Shown here one piece after another: positions 61,635 to 64,000 of a stretch of DNA of 64,000 nucleotides. The stretch spans positions 2,852,001 to 2,916,000 of the forward strand of contig NZ_CP012938.1 in NCBI RefSeq assembly GCF_001314995.1, written 5' to 3'. Source of the stretch: Bacteroides ovatus (GTDB lineage Bacteria; Bacteroidota; Bacteroidia; Bacteroidales; Bacteroidaceae). Below the pieces are notes generated by a model that saw only the letters and a list, made by a program, of their open reading frames with translations, was not told where the DNA came from and did not search any database. Positions within the stretch are counted from its first letter, which is position 1. Every line of letters starts with the position of its first letter. The position numbers and the translations under genes are program-made.

Positions 61635-64000
61635 ATGAAGACAAAGAAGATTATGATTGCCCTCATGCTCCTGACGACAGGGACAGCATGGGCTGAAGAT
61701 TTCCCCAAAGACTCACTAAAAATAGTAGACATCGAAGAGGTGGTAGTGATTGCTACTCCAAAAGAGAACCGTAAACTACGTGATCTGCCGGTAGCCGCCA
61801 CCGTTTTATCGCAAGACAATATGCGCGCCAATCAGGTAAATTCCGTGAAGAACCTGACAGGTATTGTTCCCAACCTGTTTATCCCTGACTATGGCTCCAA
61901 ACTGACTACTTCGATTTATATCCGTGGAATCGGTTCACGCATCAATACTCCGTCCGTAGGACTTTATGTAGACAATATCCCTTATATCGACAAATCCGCT
62001 TTCGACTTCAACTATGCTGATATCGAACGTATTGATATTCTTCGCGGGCCACAAGGTACTCTCTACGGGCGTAACACGATGGGAGGGCTTATCAAGGTAC
62101 ATACTAAATCTCCTTTCACTTATCAAGGTACCGATATTCGCATGGGAGCAGCAACTTACAATAATTATAATGTTTCACTCACCCACTATCACCGCACATC
62201 CGACCGCTTTGCTTTTTCTACCGGAGGTTTCTACGAGCATACAGGCGGCTTCTTTGAGAATTCTGCACGAAATAACGAAAAGGTCGACAAAAGCAACGCC
62301 GGAGGCGGACGTTTTCGTGGAATTTACCTACCGACATCTAATCTGAAAATAGATATGGCACTTAGCTATGAATATAGCGATCAAGGTGGGTATCCGTATT
62401 ATTATATCGGTATTACTCCCAGTGCCATAGCCAAAGCTCAAAAAGACGGTAAAGAAATGACAGAAGACCGGGCAGACTACATCGGTAAGATTTCATATAA
62501 CGACCGTAGTAGTTACCGCCGTGGATTGCTCAACTCTGGTGTTAACATCGAATACCAAGCCTGTAACTTTATATTAAGTGCCGTGACAGGTTATCAGCAC
62601 CTGAATGACCGTATGTTTCTCGATCAGGACTTCACAGAGAGGGATATTTTCAACATCGAACAAAAGCAGAGAGCGAACACCATTTCCGAAGAAATTGTCT
62701 TGAAAGCCAAACCCGGAAAAAGATGGCAGTGGGCTACGGGCGCTTTCGGATTCTATCAATGGCTACACACTACAGGTCCTGTTCTGTTCAAAGAAGAAGG
62801 AGTGAAGTCAGTCATTGAAAACAACGCCAATTCCGCTTTTGAAGAAGTCTCTGCCAAACCCGGAGCTCCCACCATGGGAATGACCGTGTACAACCCGACA
62901 TTAAGCGTAGGAGGAACCTTCGATACCCCAACCCTTAGCGGTGCACTTTATCATCAGTCCACTTTCAACAATCTGTTCATCGAAGGGTTGTCCGTTACAG
63001 CCGGACTCCGACTCGATTACGAAAAAATCAGTATGAAGTATAATTCTCTTAGCACTCCTATTGACTTTGGTTTCGACTTCCACATGGCAATGGGTCCCAC
63101 GCAAATAAATCTGTCCGATCAGAATATGAAAGCTCCGGCCTCTTTCGTAGGTAAGCTCTCGACTGATTACGTACAACTTCTACCCAAATTTGCTATTCAA
63201 TATGAATGGAAGAATCAAAATAATGTTTATGCCACCGTTACCCGGGGATATCGTTCGGGAGGATATAACATCCAGATGTTCTCTGATTTATCACAAACTG
63301 AATTGAAAAATTCGATGATGAATGCCATCAAAGAAAGTCCGACAATAGGGCAAGATGCTATATGGGGAGAAACTATTATTAAAATGATGGACCAAATGGT
63401 GCCTGCAAAAGAAATTAATGTAAAAGCGTCCACCACTTACAAACCCGAATATTCGTGGAACTACGAAGTAGGTAGTCATCTTACTCTATGGGAAGGTAGA
63501 CTTTGGGCTGACGTCGCAGCATTCTACATGGATACCCGCGACCAACAACTCTCCCAATTTGCAGAAAGTGGTTTGGGACGTATCACCATCAATGCGGGAA
63601 AAAGCCGCAGTTATGGTGCAGAAGCTGCTCTTCGTGCCAGTGTGACTAAAGAACTTAGCCTGAATGCCAGTTATGGATATACGTATGCCACCTTTACTGA
63701 TTATGTAATCACCGAAGAGAAAAAAGATGGCACTCCCATAACTACGGATTACAATGGCAAATATGTTCCCTTCGTCCCCAAGCATACCTTAAATATCGGT
63801 GGAGAATATGCCATCACCTGTAGTCCGCACTCTATCTTCGACCGGGTTGTGTTCCAAGCGAACTATAACGCTGCCGGACGTATCTATTGGACTGAACAAA
63901 ATGACGTCAGCCAATCCTTCTATGGCACACTCAACTGGAGAACGAATCTGGAAATCGGTGACGCAATGATTAGTTTCTGGGCACGCAACTTCCTGAATAA
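61635..64000 (+). CDS. TonB-dependent receptor, FecA/vitamin-type (cut by window end)
   Basis: At least 788 aa; the stop lies beyond the window. Signal peptide MKTKKIMIALMLLTTGTAWA, TonB box region (KIVDIEEVVVIATPKENRKL), plug with LPVAATVLSQDN, then TSIYIRGIGSRINTPSVGLY and RIDILRGPQGTLYGRNTMGG, then barrel strands (GYRSGGYNIQMF, KPEYSWNYEVGSHL, GAEAALRASV). Classic single-chain siderophore, heme or cofactor receptor, without SusD or carboxypeptidase-like domain. Substrate unknown; the upstream LuxR-type regulator probably controls it. Confidence 0.93.
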   Translation, partial: MKTKKIMIALMLLTTGTAWAEDFPKDSLKIVDIEEVVVIATPKENRKLRDLPVAATVLSQDNMRANQVNSVKNLTGIVPNLFIPDYGSKLTTSIYIRGIGSRINTPSVGLYVDNIPYIDKSAFDFNYADIERIDILRGPQGTLYGRNTMGGLIKVHTKSPFTYQGTDIRMGAATYNNYNVSLTHYHRTSDRFAFSTGGFYEHTGGFFENSARNNEKVDKSNAGGGRFRGIYLPTSNLKIDMALSYEYSDQGGYPYYYIGITPSAIAKAQKDGKEMTEDRADYIGKISYNDRSSYRRGLLNSGVNIEYQACNFILSAVTGYQHLNDRMFLDQDFTERDIFNIEQKQRANTISEEIVLKAKPGKRWQWATGAFGFYQWLHTTGPVLFKEEGVKSVIENNANSAFEEVSAKPGAPTMGMTVYNPTLSVGGTFDTPTLSGALYHQSTFNNLFIEGLSVTAGLRLDYEKISMKYNSLSTPIDFGFDFHMAMGPTQINLSDQNMKAPASFVGKLSTDYVQLLPKFAIQYEWKNQNNVYATVTRGYRSGGYNIQMFSDLSQTELKNSMMNAIKESPTIGQDAIWGETIIKMMDQMVPAKEINVKASTTYKPEYSWNYEVGSHLTLWEGRLWADVAAFYMDTRDQQLSQFAESGLGRITINAGKSRSYGAEAALRASVTKELSLNASYGYTYATFTDYVITEEKKDGTPITTDYNGKYVPFVPKHTLNIGGEYAITCSPHSIFDRVVFQANYNAAGRIYWTEQNDVSQSFYGTLNWRTNLEIGDAMISFWARNFLN

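Overview
The window reads as chromosomal DNA of a gut Bacteroides. Seen: two SusC/SusD-type outer-membrane pairs, two further TonB-dependent receptors, lipoproteins with acidic residues after the cysteine, and many promoters of the Bacteroidetes -7 form TAnnTTTG. Known: tdk, the thiamine-salvage operon under a TPP riboswitch, and a thr operon carrying a phosphoglycerate-mutase-like gene in place of thrB are all typical of this genus. Species is not assigned.

Layout. 1-5.6 kb: an AT-rich accessory end with decayed gene pieces and a SusC/SusD pair whose SusC lacks its normal N-terminus, the break falling at a 19-bp palindrome. 5.8-11.7 kb: ordinary core genes (MarC, HAD phosphatase, lipoprotein, rsmI, a Glu-rich protein, tdk, an AI-2E-type permease, tRNA-Lys). 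11.7-14.7 kb: an AT-rich island directly behind the tRNA with a membrane protein plus DUF4868-like protein (a likely Kiwa anti-phage pair) and two tandem XRE repressors. 15.2-20.2 kb: an intact orphan SusC/SusD pair. 20.2-21.3 kb: an Ada-like repair protein with a truncated acetyltransferase behind it.

21.5-24.9 kb: a VirE-type primase/helicase-like gene and a divergent HU-like gene, with a nested palindrome between them, the whole bracketed by about 150-bp inverted repeats studded with a TGAGGGTA-like octamer. This is the strongest candidate for an undescribed unit. 25-44 kb: a mixed run of stress, regulatory and detoxification genes (bile-salt-hydrolase family, sensor kinase, SMR exporter with a Crp-type regulator, CPA2 antiporter, DinB, RlmJ-like, DUF3788/AraC/GyrI set, MocR with an aminotransferase, MarR-GNAT fusion, MATE, alpha/beta hydrolase, Vat/CatB acetyltransferase).

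44-56.7 kb: metabolism with visible RNA or operator control. An Lrp-type regulator faces metY. metY is followed by a small gene whose start codon lies inside a 15-bp stem. A TPP riboswitch leads receptor-PnuT-thiamine pyrophosphokinase. The thrA-apgM-thrC operon has a Thr-rich leader peptide and terminator hairpin. 56.7-64 kb: asparaginase, radA, an FAD oxidoreductase with an in-frame repeat-like insertion, and a LuxR-type pseudo-receiver regulator followed by a TonB-dependent receptor that runs off the window.
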